This document shows positions 1 to 9,792 of a DNA stretch of 16,616 nucleotides, piece by piece (position 1 is the first letter of the stretch; each line of letters starts with the position of its first letter). The position numbers and the translations under genes were made by a program. The notes beneath the pieces are model-generated. The model was not told the DNA's origin. It saw only the letters and a program-made list of their open reading frames with translations, and did no database searches. Origin of the DNA: CAZRIP01 sp964600165 (GTDB lineage Bacteria > Elusimicrobiota > Elusimicrobia > UBA1565 > UBA9628); contig CAZRIP010000088.1 in the NCBI GenBank assembly GCA_964600165.1, positions 1 to 16,616 of the forward strand. The letters are read 5' to 3'.

Positions 1-27
1 CTGGCCGCGCCGCCGGCCAACGGATGA
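1..27 (+). CDS. 3' end of an upstream gene (partial)
   Basis: Frame 1 reads L-A-A-P-P-A-N-G and then TGA at 25-27. That stop overlaps the ATG of the next gene in an ATGA arrangement, the same junction used elsewhere in this window. Only eight residues are visible, so no function can be given. The overlap suggests a translationally coupled gene upstream in the same polysaccharide operon. Confidence 0.5.
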   Translation: MAAPPANG

Positions 28-1271
28 AAGGCCTGATCAGGACGTGCTACTACGCCTTCGTGCTCTCGATCCCTTTCGAGACGGTCCTCTACTTCAACAA
101 GCAGAACGACGGCAGCCACTCGGGAGTCAGCGCCTCGCGCGTGCTCGGCGTGCTTCTCTTCGCCCTCGCGCTCGTCGAGACGCGCCTGTGCTTCCGCAAG
201 ATCCCGGCGGCCTTTTGGCTCATCGCGTGGTATCTGGCCGCGTTTTCGCTGTCGCAATTGTGGATCCCAGGCGAATTCGACGCGAGATTCCGCGAGGCGC
301 AGCTGACACTTATCCAGTTCGGCGCGCTGTTCTTGATCTCGGCGAACCTTTTTGCCGACGAGGAGTTTCGCAAGCGGGTTCTGCGCGTGTTCGGGTGGGG
401 GATGGTCCTTGTCGCCGTGGCTTTGATCTTGGGCGCCTTCGGCATGGATATGTCGGGCGAAGGCCGCGGCTCGATCCAAAGCGAGAACCCCAACGCCCTC
501 GCGGGCCTGTTCGCCCTAGCCGCTCTTTGCATGGTTGGCGATCCTCTCGTGATCAGCTCGGAGCGGCGGCTACCCTACGCTCTGCTCGCCTTGCCCGCCG
601 CGGCCGTCCTGGGAGCCGGCATCATGACGACCGGCTCGCGCGGCGCCCTCACGGCCTTGGCGGCGGGCATCGCCGGCCTCGCCGCCTGCGGCGGGAAGGC
701 CAATCGCTCTGTGCGCGCCGCCGTCGCCGTCGTCGTGATCGGACTGTTCGGCGTTTTGGTCTGGCGAGAGTTCGAAAACGGCACCCCCATGGCGGTCCGG
801 CTCGAAAAGACCGTCGACCGCGGCGACACGGCAGGGCGCACGGGTATCTACGACGCGGCCTGGCAGATGTTCGTCGATCGGCCGATGCTTGGCTACGGGG
901 GCGTCATGAACCGCGTCGTCCTGGGGACATCACTGAACTACGCCTCAGGTCAGACGGGCAGCGCCGAGCGCGATACTCACAACCAATTTCTCGCCGTCTT
1001 GACCGAAGTCGGCCTCGTCGGCGGACTGCCGTTCATCGTCGCGGTGTTCCTGGCGCTTTGGTTGAGCTGGAAATACGGCCGGAGGACCGGCGAGTCGCTG
1101 CCGTTCGCGCTCATGTGCACGAACTTTGCCTTTAGCATGTCCGGGACAGGCTATCGTGAGAAGATTTACTGGATCATCTTTGCCGTGGCGGTCGGCGCCG
1201 GCGCATCAAAGGAGGCCGCGCATGAGGCGGCCGTAACGCCTTCGAGCTCTCCGCTATTCGAGCCAACATAA
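24..1271 (+). CDS. O-antigen ligase / polymerase (Wzy_C, WaaL-like) membrane protein
   Basis: A 415-residue polytopic inner-membrane protein with many hydrophobic helices from the N-terminus to about residue 395. The family signature lies in residues 272-345: R-T-G-I-Y near 272, then W-x-M-F-x-x-R-P-x-x-G-Y-G, the D-T-H-N-Q-F motif at 317-322, and T-E-V-G-L-V-G-G. Together these mark the large periplasmic loop and following helix of O-antigen ligase/polymerase proteins, which transfer or polymerise undecaprenyl-linked glycans. An earlier S-E-N-P-N-A-L-A-G segment near residue 152 also fits. The length is typical. The start ATG overlaps the upstream stop and has no Shine-Dalgarno sequence, so coupling is likely. 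Ligase and polymerase cannot be told apart from sequence alone. The epimerase downstream on the other strand supports a glycan locus. Confidence 0.85.
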   Translation: MKGLIRTCYYAFVLSIPFETVLYFNKQNDGSHSGVSASRVLGVLLFALALVETRLCFRKIPAAFWLIAWYLAAFSLSQLWIPGEFDARFREAQLTLIQFGALFLISANLFADEEFRKRVLRVFGWGMVLVAVALILGAFGMDMSGEGRGSIQSENPNALAGLFALAALCMVGDPLVISSERRLPYALLALPAAAVLGAGIMTTGSRGALTALAAGIAGLAACGGKANRSVRAAVAVVVIGLFGVLVWREFENGTPMAVRLEKTVDRGDTAGRTGIYDAAWQMFVDRPMLGYGGVMNRVVLGTSLNYASGQTGSAERDTHNQFLAVLTEVGLVGGLPFIVAVFLALWLSWKYGRRTGESLPFALMCTNFAFSMSGTGYREKIYWIIFAVAVGAGASKEAAHEAAVTPSSSPLFEPT

Positions 1272-1313
1272 AAGTGTTTCATGCCCTTCGTGTCTTTTGG
1301 GGAGACCGCCGGA

Positions 1314-1319
1314 TAAACT
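1314..1319 (+). promoter_or_regulatory. putative -10 element (TAAACT) for a leaderless transcript
   Basis: TAAACT ends 7 nt before the ATG at 1327, which would place transcription start at or next to the start codon. There is no usable Shine-Dalgarno sequence in front of the ATG; the GGGGAG at 1299-1304 is too far. No clear -35 is visible. The same arrangement occurs at three other gene starts in this window. Confidence 0.35.
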
Positions 1320-1326
1320 GTAGTTG

Positions 1327-4056
1327 ATGACGTATCGAACCGCGCGATGGGCCTTCCTTGCCGCCGCCTGCATGGTCCTCTGCGGCCGCGCGAGCCACGC
1401 GGCGACCTATTACGTCGCCACGACGGGCAGCGACTCCAACCCCGGCACGAGCGCTGCGCCGTTCGCGACGCTTCAGAAGAGCGTCAACGCCGCCGGGCCC
1501 GGCGACACCATCATCGTCGGAGACGGCACCTACGGCCCGACCGGCGGCCTTTTGTCGTTCGGGGTGACGATCAACAAAGCCGGAACGGCGTCCGCGCCGA
1601 TCACTCTCGAGGCCGCGAACAAATGGGGGGCTAAGCTCGACTGCCAGCTCACTTGCCACTCCTACATCAATTTCGGCGCGTCGTCGGCCTATTGGGTCGT
1701 CAAAGGTTTCGAGATCGTCAACGGCGTCTGGGGCGGCTTTTTTTCCAATAGCGGAGGCGGCAGCCACGTCCTGATCCAGGGCAACCACATCCATAATATC
1801 GGCAACCAGCCGAATACCACCGACATCGGCGTCATGGGAATATATTTCGGGACCGGAGGCGGCAACCCCACCATCGACGGCAACGTGATCCACGACATAG
1901 GCCGCACGACGAACATCACCGGCAATCATGACCACGGAGTCTACACCCATGCCCCCGGGTCCCTGATCTCAAACAACATCATGTTCAATATGCTCAACGG
2001 CTGGTGCATTCAGACCGCGGACGGCTTCTCGGGGACGATCGCCAACAACAGCTTCTATGGCGCCGACGTCCTCTCGAGCAAGCTGGGCCAAGTCGTCTTG
2101 TGGGCAGCCAATTCCAACGTGGTGATCCGCAACAACATCTTTTACGCGACGGGCGGCGACGCCATCCACAACAGCGCCGCGACGATGTCGGGCACCTGCT
2201 CGATCGATCACAATATCGTCTTTACGCCCGGCGCCAGCGTCGGGCTGATCGACTCCTCCATCTCGGGGTGCACGCAGGCCTCCAATAAGCTCAACGTCGA
2301 CCCGCTTCTCGTCGCCCCCGCCAGCTACAATTTTCAGCTGCAAGCCGGCAGCCCCGCGATTGACGCCGGCTCGCCCGTCTCTGGAGTGACCGGGGATATC
2401 AACGGCATCCCGCGCCCTCAGGGCGCGGCTTATGACGTCGGCGCCTTCGAGTACACGGGCGGGGGGACGACCCCGCCTCCGACGTCCGGCGCGCCGGTGA
2501 TCTCGGGCGTCTCGGTCGGAAGCGTCGGACAGAACTCGGCCACGGCCGTTTGGACGACGGACGTGACGGCGACGTCGCAGGTCGATTACGGTCCTACGGC
2601 GTCCTACGGCACGACGACGTCCCTCGTGCCGACTTTGTCGACGAGCCACAGCGTCGCCCTCAGCGGCCTGACGGCCGGAACGCTTTATCATTATCGAGTC
2701 AAGTCCACGAACTCCGCCGGATCCCTCGCGACGTCGGCGGACTCGACGTTCACCACCACCGCAGCGGCGGGAACTCCGAGCGTCCCCGCCGGATGCACGG
2801 CTGTCGGCCCGATGGTCTGGTCCAACATCCCGTTCGCGGCGCAAACGGGACAATTCACGCTTCAGTTCGACGCGACGCCGTCGATGGCCAAGATGGACGG
2901 CGCCATGGGCGTCTCGAACGGAGCGGCCTCGGCGTACACTTCGCTGGCCCCCGCCGTGCGCTTCAACAATACCGGGACCATCGACGCGCGCAACGGCGCC
3001 AATTATACGGCTGCCTCCTCGATCTCCTATCAGGTGGGAACGGCTTATCACTTTCGTCTCGCGATCAACGGCACGGCTCATACTTACAGCGCCTACGTTA
3101 CGCCGGCGGGGGGCTCCGAGCAGCTCATCGGCTCGAACTACGCTTTCCGGACGGAGCAGGCCTCGGTCTCATCGCTGAGCGATGTCGGTGTGTACACGTC
3201 GGTCGGCAACGAGCTCGTCTGCAACGTGGCCACCGCCGTCGCCACGACGCCGACGACTCCCGCGCTGGCCATCACCGGCGTCGCGTCGTCGAACGTCACG
3301 GCGAGCGGCGCGACGATCGGCTGGACGACGAACGTGCCCGCCAATTCGACGGTCGATTACGGGCCGACGACGGCCATCACCCCGGCCAGCAGCTATCCCT
3401 ACGGCTCTTCGACTCCGACCGACACGACGCTCACAATCAACCGCAGCATGACGCTTTCCGGATTGTCGTCCGGATCGACGATCCACTATCGCGCGCGCTC
3501 CGTCGACGCCTCGGGTAACCAAGCGGTCTCCGGGGATTATTCGTTCACTACCGCCGCGTCCGCGTCGGCGCCGCCCCCCACGAGCGCGTGCGTGAGCGTC
3601 CCGGCGGCCACCTGGAAGAACGAGCCGATGATGACGTTGAGCGGCACGTTCACGCTCCTTTTCTCCGCGACTCCCGGCATGGTCAAAGAGGACGCCGTGA
3701 TGGGATTATCGAACGGCGCCGCCGCGGCTTACTCGAGCCTCGCCGTGATCGTGCGCTTCAATGCCAGCGGCGTGATCGACGCGGTCAACGGCAGCTCTTA
3801 CGCGGCTTTAGCATCGATTCCGTATTCCGCGGGCGGGCTTTACCAATTCCGCCTCGTCGTCAACGCCGCCGCGCACACCTATTCAGCGTACGTGACGCCT
3901 CCAGGGAGCAGCGAGAAGACGATCGGCGTCAATTATGCGTTCAGGACGGAGCAGGCGAAGGCGGTTTCGATCAGCAACCTCGCGGTCTACGATTCGACCG
4001 GCGGCCAGCAGGTCTGCTCGCTGTCGGCCAACGGGATTCCGTTCACGCTTCATTGA
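1327..4056 (+). CDS. secreted beta-helix protein with two FN3-like and two repeated 145-aa domains
   Basis: A 909-residue exported protein. Residues 1-25 form a Sec signal peptide ending in A-S-H-A. Residues 26-376 match right-handed parallel beta-helix surface proteins: Y-Y-V-A-T-T-G-S-D-S-N-P-G-T near the start (DUF1565-like), repeated N-N-x-I/F turns, and a closing S-P-A-I-D-A-G ... D-V-G-A-F-E-Y at about 370-376, as in choice-of-anchor Q proteins. A fibronectin-III-like domain follows at 389-478, then repeat copy 1 (490-634), a second FN3-like domain (645-742) and repeat copy 2 (755-899). Both FN3-like domains carry W-T-T-[DN]-V ... V-D-Y-G-P-T. The architecture suggests binding or cleavage of polysaccharide outside the cell; no catalytic residues could be assigned. 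ATG 1327 was chosen over TTG 1324 because of the promoter-like hexamer just upstream. Confidence 0.85.
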   Translation: MTYRTARWAFLAAACMVLCGRASHAATYYVATTGSDSNPGTSAAPFATLQKSVNAAGPGDTIIVGDGTYGPTGGLLSFGVTINKAGTASAPITLEAANKWGAKLDCQLTCHSYINFGASSAYWVVKGFEIVNGVWGGFFSNSGGGSHVLIQGNHIHNIGNQPNTTDIGVMGIYFGTGGGNPTIDGNVIHDIGRTTNITGNHDHGVYTHAPGSLISNNIMFNMLNGWCIQTADGFSGTIANNSFYGADVLSSKLGQVVLWAANSNVVIRNNIFYATGGDAIHNSAATMSGTCSIDHNIVFTPGASVGLIDSSISGCTQASNKLNVDPLLVAPASYNFQLQAGSPAIDAGSPVSGVTGDINGIPRPQGAAYDVGAFEYTGGGTTPPPTSGAPVISGVSVGSVGQNSATAVWTTDVTATSQVDYGPTASYGTTTSLVPTLSTSHSVALSGLTAGTLYHYRVKSTNSAGSLATSADSTFTTTAAAGTPSVPAGCTAVGPMVWSNIPFAAQTGQFTLQFDATPSMAKMDGAMGVSNGAASAYTSLAPAVRFNNTGTIDARNGANYTAASSISYQVGTAYHFRLAINGTAHTYSAYVTPAGGSEQLIGSNYAFRTEQASVSSLSDVGVYTSVGNELVCNVATAVATTPTTPALAITGVASSNVTASGATIGWTTNVPANSTVDYGPTTAITPASSYPYGSSTPTDTTLTINRSMTLSGLSSGSTIHYRARSVDASGNQAVSGDYSFTTAASASAPPPTSACVSVPAATWKNEPMMTLSGTFTLLFSATPGMVKEDAVMGLSNGAAAAYSSLAVIVRFNASGVIDAVNGSSYAALASIPYSAGGLYQFRLVVNAAAHTYSAYVTPPGSSEKTIGVNYAFRTEQAKAVSISNLAVYDSTGGQQVCSLSANGIPFTLH
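2794..3228 (+). repeat. 145-aa domain, copy 1 (protein-level repeat)
   Basis: It starts at the Cys of G-C-T-A-V-G-P and ends at V-C-N-V. It aligns without gaps to the copy at 3589-4023, with about 56% identical residues (81 of 145 by hand). The best-conserved stretch is H-T-Y-S-A-Y-V-T-P ... N-Y-A-F-R-T-E-Q. The conserved first and last Cys suggest a domain-closing disulfide. Its beta-rich pattern with R-F-N and F-R-L strands looks like a concanavalin/laminin-G-type sandwich, but this is a weak inference. Confidence 0.85.
3589..4023 (+). repeat. 145-aa domain, copy 2 (protein-level repeat)
   Basis: Same length and same terminal cysteines as copy 1. Each copy directly follows an FN3-like domain, so the duplicated unit was probably FN3-like domain plus this domain. 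The two copies have diverged at the DNA level, so the duplication is not recent. Confidence 0.85.
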
Positions 4057-4095
4057 CGATCCTCGTCCGCCGTGGCCGGCGATTCCCGCGCGTGA

Positions 4096-5108
4096 TTATT
4101 TTCCGCCGGTGTTCCCGTAATAATCCAGATACCACTCGGCGAAGCGGCGCGTGCCCTCGCGGATAGTGGTGCGCGGCTGGAAGCCGAAGTCCCGAGCCAG
4201 GGCGTCGACGTCGGCGCAGGTGTCGACCACGTCGCCGGGCTGCAGAGGCAGGAGGTTTTTCACCGCTTTCTTGCCGAGAGCCTCCTCGAGCCCGGCGATC
4301 GCGTCCTCGAGCTGCACCGGCGCGTTGTTGCCGATGTTGTAGAGCCGGTGCGGCGCGCTGCTCGTCGCGGGCCCGGGCCGCTCGGGGTCCCAGCCGGGGT
4401 CGCTCGCGGCCGGATTGTCGAGCACGCGGACGACGCCGTCGGCGATGTCGTCGATGTAGGTGAAGTCGCGGCGATGCTTGCCGAAGTTGAAGACGTCGAT
4501 GGGCTTCCCGGCGAGGATGTTGCGCGCGAACAAGAAAAACGACATGTCCGGCCGCCCCCACGGGCCGTACGCGGTGAAGAAGCGCAGCCCCGTGGCGCGC
4601 AGCCCGTAAAGGTGGCTGTAGGAGTGCGCCATCAGCTCGTTGGCTTTCTTCGAGGCCGCGTACAACGAGACGGGATGATCGACGCCGTGGTCGACCGAGA
4701 ACGGCAGGCGGCGGTTGGCTCCGTAGACCGAGCTCGACGACGCGTAAACCAAGTGCTCGATCTTCGCGTGCCGGCAGCCTTCGAGTATATTGAGGAAGCC
4801 CGTGATGTTCGCGTCGATGTAAGCGTGCGGATTGGTCAGGGAGTAGCGCACGCCCGCCTGCGCCGCGAGGTGAACGACGCGCTCCGGGCGGTGCGCGGCG
4901 AAGTATTGGGCGACTCCGATCCGGTCGGAGACGTCGAGGGGCGTGAAGGCGAAGTTCTTCGAGGCCAGGCGCACCAGACGCGCCTGCTTGAGCCGGACGT
5001 CATAGTAAGCGTTGAGATTATCGACGCCGAGGACCGTATCGCCTCGGTCGATGAGACGCCGGCTCACCGCCGAGCCGATGAAGCCCGCCGCGCCCGTCAC
5101 CAGGACTT

Positions 5109-5112
<4 letters not shown>
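4096..5112 (-). CDS. NAD-dependent sugar-nucleotide epimerase, UDP-glucuronate 4-epimerase type
   Basis: A 338-residue short-chain dehydrogenase/reductase of the extended type. It would interconvert UDP-glucuronate and UDP-galacturonate, or a close relative, to supply precursors for a surface polysaccharide. The Rossmann motif G-A-A-G-F-I-G is at 7-13, S-S-S-S-V-Y-G at 125-131, and the catalytic Tyr and Lys of Y-A-A-S-K are Y151 and K155. Segments D-N-L-N-A-Y-Y-D, K-K-A-N-E-L-M-A-H-S-Y-S-H-L-Y-G-L and F-F-T-A-Y-G-P-W-G-R-P-D-M are characteristic of the UDP-glucuronate 4-epimerase subgroup. Length is normal. The ATG lies in an ATGA overlap with the upstream hydrolase and has AGGAGG 4 nt upstream. 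It is the last gene of the operon. Exact substrate specificity is inferred by family resemblance only. Confidence 0.88.
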
Positions 5113-5923
<811 letters not shown>

Positions 5924-5927
<4 letters not shown>

Positions 5928-8900
5928 GACCGCTCCCGCGCGAGCCGCTCCAGCGCCCGCGACACGCCGAGGTCGGGAAGCAGATCGCCCAGGCGCGGCA
6001 CGTCGTTCCAGCCGAGGTCGCCGTCGAGAGCCTCGAAGCGGCAGCCCGGGCGTCCCGCGCAGAGCGCCTCGAACCGCCGCCGCTGTCCGGGGGCATCTTC
6101 GGTGGCGAGCCAGCGCAGGGCCGGCAGCGGCGGCAGTCCCGCGGGGGCGAGCGCGAGCGCGCGAATCTCGGCGGCGGCGCTCTCGCGACACGTCAGGCCC
6201 AGCAGCTCGGCGACGCCGCTCTCCGCGGCGGGCGGAGGCCGGAAAAAGCGGCGCCATTTGCCGACCAGATCCTCATGAGCCGCCGCGGCCTCCGTCCAAT
6301 AGGCCGCGCCGTCGCAGACCGGATCCCACAGGACGAGCGCGGCCAAGTCGAGCTCCCGCGCGGCCTCGACGAGCAGCGGCGCCGCGAGGCGGGCTCCGAC
6401 GGCCGTGATCTTCGCGGCCCCGGCGCGGCGCTTGAGCTCGCCGTAGGCCTCGAGGATGTCGCGTCGCCAGCGCGCGCAATCGGCGTCGGCGCTCTCGCCC
6501 ATGGAGTCCCCGCAGCCGTAATAGTCGAAGCGCAACGAGGGGATCCCGGCCTCGGCCAAGCGGTCGGCGAGGCGCTGCAGGATGAAATGGCCGCGCAGGC
6601 GGTCCTGCCCGAGCGGCGGGCAGATCAGCACCGCGCTCTCCGCCGGGGGGCCGCCGCAGCCGGATAAAAGGCCGTGAAGATCCTGGGTCTCGCCGAAATG
6701 GAACGCCTCCCATTCGAAGCGGACAGGGGGAGCGACGGCGGCCGACGAGGCCGTTCCGGCCTCCGGCGCCAGCCCGCGGCGCGCGTCGCAGATCGCGGCG
6801 AGCCCCTCGAGCGGCTCGCGCACGAGCTCCAGGCCCTTGAGCAGGACGCCGAGCTCGCGCTCGACGGCGACGATGAGCTCGAGCCCCAGGAGCGACGAGC
6901 CGCCGAGGTCGAAGAACCGGTCGTCGAGGCCGACGGCCTCGACGCCGAGCAGGCCGCGCCAGAGCGACGCCAGGCGCTTTTCGGCCTCGGACCGGGGCTC
7001 TCGCCCGGGCGCCGGCATCTCGCGCCGAAACTTCGCCGGCGGCGGCAGGGCGCTGCGGTCGATCTTCATGTTGTGATTGAGCGGCAGGCTGTCGAGCTCC
7101 ACGTATGTCGTCGGCAGCATGTATTCCGGCAGGTGGCGGGCGAGATGGCTGTGGATCTCGTCGAGCGCGGACACGCGAGGGTCGAGCGGCCGGTCGCGGT
7201 CCATCACGATATAGGCGACGAGCGACTTCTCGCTGCCGCCGAGGGTCATCGGCATCACGACGCCGTCGCGCACGCCGGCGGCGCGGCGGAGATAGTGCTC
7301 GATCTCGCCGAGCTCGACGCGCATGCCGCGCAGCTTGATCTGGAAGTCGCTGCGCCCCAGGATCTCGAGCCAGCCGTCCTCGCTCAGCCGCCCCATGTCG
7401 CCCGTGCGATAAAAGCGCCGCCCGTCGATCTCGACGAACTTCTGCGCGGCGAGGTCCGGCCGGTTGAGATAGCCTTTGACGACCCCCTCGCCGGCGAAGC
7501 AGATCTCTCCGACGACGCCGAGCGGCGCCGGGTTGAAGGCGGCGTCCATCACGCGCACGCCGACGCCGTCGAACGGCCGCCCGACGTAAGTGCGCTCGAC
7601 GACGCGGTCGCGCGGGACCGGGTAGGCGCAGCCCATGCAGCTGATCTCGGTGCAGCCGTAGATGACGAAGACCTCGGCCGCGGTAAATATCTCCTTCAAG
7701 CATTCGAGCAGCTCGGGGGGGATCATGTCCCCGCCGGAGGAAGCGTGCCGCACGCGCGCGAAGGAGCGAAAGTCGGGGTAAGCGCGCTTGATGTGCGCGA
7801 CGAGATTCTTGAGCAGGCTCGGTCCGGCGTGAAAGAACGTGACTTCCTGGAGCGTCTTCGACATGCGCTCGAGGTCGAGCACGTGCTCGCGCTCGAGGAG
7901 CAGGAGGGTCCCGCCGGAAACCAGAGGCGCCATCAGCTCGAACATGCTGATGCTGAAGGTGAACCGCGCGATCGCGGGCATGACGTCGGCGGGTCCGATC
8001 GCGAAGCGCTCCCGCGCGGCGGCCACGTAGCTCGCCAAGTTCGACGCGCTGGCGAGCGCGCCTTTCGGGGCGCCGGTCGTGCCGGAGGTGAAGTAAACGT
8101 AAGCCGTCTGGTCCGGACGCACGGCGCGGTCCAGGTTCCCGCTCGGCCGGCCGCTCGCGAGCGAGTCGAGGCGGTCGCTCGCCAGCACGGCCGCTCCGCA
8201 CGGTCCGAGCTTCTCGAGGAGGCTCGGACGCGTGATCAGCGCCCTCGGCTGGACGTCCTCGAGCAGCGCGCGCAGCCGCGCCTGCGGATGCGTCGGATCG
8301 AGCGGCACGTAGACGCCGCCGGCCTTGAGGATGGCCAGCAGCGCGACGGGAACGTCCAAGGACGGCTCGAGGCAGACGGCGACGCGCGACTCGGCGCCGA
8401 CGCCCTCGGCCGCGAGCCGATGCGCCAGGGCGTTCGCGGCGGCGTTGAGCGCCCCGTAGCTCAGCGCGGCGTCCCGGAACCGCGCGGCGATCGCGTCCGG
8501 GGCGGCGGCCGCCCGCGCTTCGAAGGCCTTATGGACGAACTCAGGGGGGAAAGGGCGCGGGCGCCCGTCGCAGGCCGCCTCGATGAGCCGGCGCTCCTCG
8601 GCCGGAAGGATGCTCAGCCGCGAAACCGGCGCGTCGGGCTCGGCGGCGAGCCGAGAGAACAGCTCCTTGAGATGCCCCGCGGCGCGCGCGATCGTGGCCG
8701 GCTTGAAAAGGCTCTCGTCGTAGACGAACGTCGCGCGGACGCAGCCCTCGCCGATCGCCGCCACCAGAAGCAAGTCCTCGCCGGCGGCGTCGAGCGGCGC
8801 CGGCGAGTCGCAATGGACGAAAGTGATCGCCGCGGTGCCGACCTCGGCGAGAGGCGCCGCCGCGGGGCGCGACGGCGCGTCCTCGGCCCGGCTCAGGAAA

Positions 8901-9163
8901 GCCGCGGCTTCCTCGACGACGTCTCGGCATCGGGACGCCGCGTCCGTCCGCAGGCTCAAGGTCCCCAGCCGCCGCGACCGGCCCGAGGCTTCGACCCGGG
9001 ACGCCTCGAACGAGACCGCGTGCAGCGCGCTGTAGCGCGAAAGCAGGATGCCGAACGCGGCGGCGAGCGGGGCCTCGAACGCGGGCGCGGACAGCTCGAA
9101 GGCGAAGCCGGCCGGCTTCGCCATGGTCCTCTCGGTCGCGCGGTAGTCGAACGGCAGGTTCAT
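5924..9163 (-). CDS. NRPS-like protein: half condensation, adenylation, carrier, hydrolase-like domain
   Basis: A 1079-residue, probably cytosolic protein. Residues 1-200 match only the C-terminal half of a condensation domain (L-P-F-D-Y near the start; F-V-Y-D-E-S-L-F-K-P-A-T-I ... L-P-A-E-E-R-R-L-I at its end) and lack HHxxxDG. The adenylation domain covers about 205-715: F-T-S-G-T-T-G-A-P-K-G near 355, Y-G-C-T-E, Y-R-T-G-D near 583, G-R-S-D-F-Q-I-K-L-R-G near 603, and N-M-K-I-D-R near 697 with the catalytic Lys. The carrier domain has D-R-F-F-D-L-G-G-S-S, with Ser757 as the phosphopantetheine site. Residues 813-1079 form an alpha/beta-hydrolase-like domain whose elbow reads G-A-R-L-A (R925 in place of Ser). 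The start has AAGGAG 11 nt upstream, 5 nt after the GNAT gene. By-eye alignment puts Ser404 at the position of the Asp that binds alpha-amino groups, so the substrate may not be an alpha-amino acid. Confidence 0.85.
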
Positions 9164-9168
9164 TCCTT

Positions 9169-9780
9169 TTATAGCTCCTTGGCGAGCTTGTAGCCCCGGC
9201 AGCGGCACTGCTGGAGCCGCCAGCCGCTGGCCTCGGGAAACGTTCCGGCGTACTGCGCGTAATCGGGGCCCATGTACTCTTCGACCAGAGCGACGCCTTT
9301 GGCTTTCAAGGCGTCGAACAGCCCGGAATAGAGGCTCAGCGCGACGCCCTTGTGGCGGTGCTCCGGCCGCACGAAGAGGCCGATGACGCGCGCGGCGGAC
9401 CGGGCGCTCGGAGCCCAGGCGAACGGCGGCAGCGCGGCGGCGTCGCCGCCCGCGCGGCCGTCGATCTCGCGCCTTCGCTCGCGCAGGCGGCGCGCGCGAT
9501 GCACGGAGATCTTGAGCGCCAGCGCAGGGTTGCGCAGCACGAAGCCGCTCCAAAAACGGCGCGTGTCGAGGACCGCGAAGATGTAGCCCGCGGGGACCGC
9601 CTCGCCCGGCGCGCGCGCGGCCAACAGCACGCAGCGCGGACTCTGGACGGCGCTTCTCAAGAACTTGCGCAAGTCCTCGTCGCCGACCTTTCTCATCCAA
9701 AACGCCGGCGGACGGGCGTTGAGCAGCTCGATGAGCCCGCCGACGTCGTCGCGCGTCGCGGCTTCCACGGTTTCGACCAT
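9169..9780 (-). CDS. GNAT-family N-acetyltransferase
   Basis: A 203-residue protein with the acetyl-CoA-binding motif A: V-I-G-L-F-V-R-P-E-H-R-H-K-G-V-A near residues 130-146, where R-H-K-G-V-A is the R/Q-x-x-G-x-A pyrophosphate loop. The N-terminal A-A-T-R-D-D-V-G-G-L-I is also typical of GNAT proteins. It is first in a four-gene operon, ending 5 nt before the NRPS-like gene, whose ribosome-binding site lies inside its last codons. That placement suggests it acylates a small molecule, sugar or amine in the same pathway, but the substrate cannot be read from sequence. The ATG has no Shine-Dalgarno sequence but sits 6 nt after a TATGAT hexamer. Confidence 0.8.
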   Translation of the reverse strand: MVETVEAATRDDVGGLIELLNARPPAFWMRKVGDEDLRKFLRSAVQSPRCVLLAARAPGEAVPAGYIFAVLDTRRFWSGFVLRNPALALKISVHRARRLRERRREIDGRAGGDAAALPPFAWAPSARSAARVIGLFVRPEHRHKGVALSLYSGLFDALKAKGVALVEEYMGPDYAQYAGTFPEASGWRLQQCRCRGYKLAKEL

Positions 9781-9786
9781 GGCACG

Positions 9787-9792
9787 ATCATA
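9787..9792 (-). promoter_or_regulatory. putative -10 element (TATGAT) for the four-gene operon
   Basis: On the minus strand TATGAT is followed by 6 nt and then the ATG of the GNAT gene, so transcription would begin at the start codon. No Shine-Dalgarno sequence intervenes. No convincing -35 is seen at the usual distance. Confidence 0.4.

Noticed and set aside
1969..3081. 370-codon minus-strand frame opposite the beta-helix gene
   Set aside because: Arg/Gly-rich shadow without motifs; the plus-strand frame has clear domains and a signal peptide.
4076..4109. CCGGCG / CGCCGG inverted repeat between two convergent genes as a terminator
   Set aside because: Six-base stem, 22-base loop and no clear T-tract after either arm; too weak.
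6674..9193. An 839-codon open frame opposite the NRPS-like gene
   Set aside because: Arg/Glu/Ala-rich low-complexity translation with no motifs; the other strand carries all the adenylation and carrier motifs.
9164..9700. N-terminal extension of the NRPS-like frame by 179 residues
   Set aside because: It overlaps the GNAT gene in another frame and reads as Arg-rich shadow. The AAGGAG and family match begin at 9163.
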